From Clostridia bacterium (GTDB lineage: Bacteria > Bacillota > Clostridia > Lachnospirales > CAG-274): 6,317 bases of DNA. Positions 6,257-6,317 of this stretch are shown in pieces. Under the pieces are notes generated by a model. That model was given only the letters and a program-made list of their open reading frames with translations. It did not search any database and was not told the origin of the DNA. The stretch covers positions 1-6,317 of the forward strand of contig JAUNPM010000097.1 in assembly GCA_030536675.1 (NCBI GenBank), written 5' to 3'. Made by a program: the position numbers and the translations under genes. How positions within the stretch are numbered: position 1 is the first letter of the stretch; the number at the start of each line of letters is the position of its first letter.

Positions 6257-6317
6257 GCCGCTTAATTTAAAATATTTATTTTTAAATTTATCATAAACTT
6301 CCAAACTTTAATTCTAT

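Noticed and set aside
6119..6304. 61-codon frame on the - strand running from the leader into the permease gene
   Set aside because: It starts with TTG without a Shine-Dalgarno sequence, crosses the terminator-like hairpin and overlaps the real gene in another frame.
6257..6317. Promoter for the permease-dehydrogenase gene in the AT-rich edge region
   Set aside because: TATGAT (6295-6290) and TTGGAA (6304-6299) resemble promoter elements but do not pair with a partner at 16-18 bp inside the window.

Overview
The window is AT-rich DNA with A/T-rich wobble positions, strong GGAGG-type ribosome binding sites, one TTG start and compact intergenic gaps. Together with the protein families present, this suggests a low-GC Gram-positive anaerobe, most likely a member of the Clostridia. 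That assignment is an inference; there is no rRNA or other taxonomic marker here.

Layout. On the + strand (1-2195) lies the end of an operon. It holds the last 55 codons of one ABC half-exporter, a complete second half-exporter (163-1821, CydC/ABCB-like) that overlaps it by 8 nt, and a small YbaN/DUF454 membrane protein (1836-2195, TTG start). A perfect 15-bp stem-loop (2205-2242) closes this operon. On the - strand, converging on it, lies a rhodanese plus TtcA-like PP-loop fusion protein (3390-2245). It is driven by a perfect-consensus TTGACA-N17-TATAAT promoter. Immediately upstream of that promoter, with only two bases between, sits the terminator of the next - strand gene. That gene (6179-3519, 886 codons) occupies over 40% of the window and joins a 12-helix APC-superfamily permease to a complete group III iron-containing alcohol dehydrogenase in one reading frame. 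Its leader carries a structured hairpin followed by eight U residues that ends only 20 nt before the start codon.

How the genes relate. The two ABC half-exporters presumably form a heterodimer. The DUF454 protein is co-transcribed with them and may be a partner, but its function is unknown. The rhodanese-TtcA protein looks like a self-contained tRNA (or other) sulfur-transfer enzyme, with a persulfide-carrying domain attached to an ATP-using thiolation domain. The permease-dehydrogenase looks like a membrane-anchored unit coupling uptake or export of an amino-acid- or amine-like compound to NAD(P)H-dependent aldehyde/alcohol conversion at the inner face of the membrane. It is the most unusual object in the window. 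Its substrate cannot be read from the sequence and no pathway partner is encoded nearby. No CRISPR array, tRNA, rRNA or insertion sequence was seen, and no gap between genes exceeds about 140 bases.
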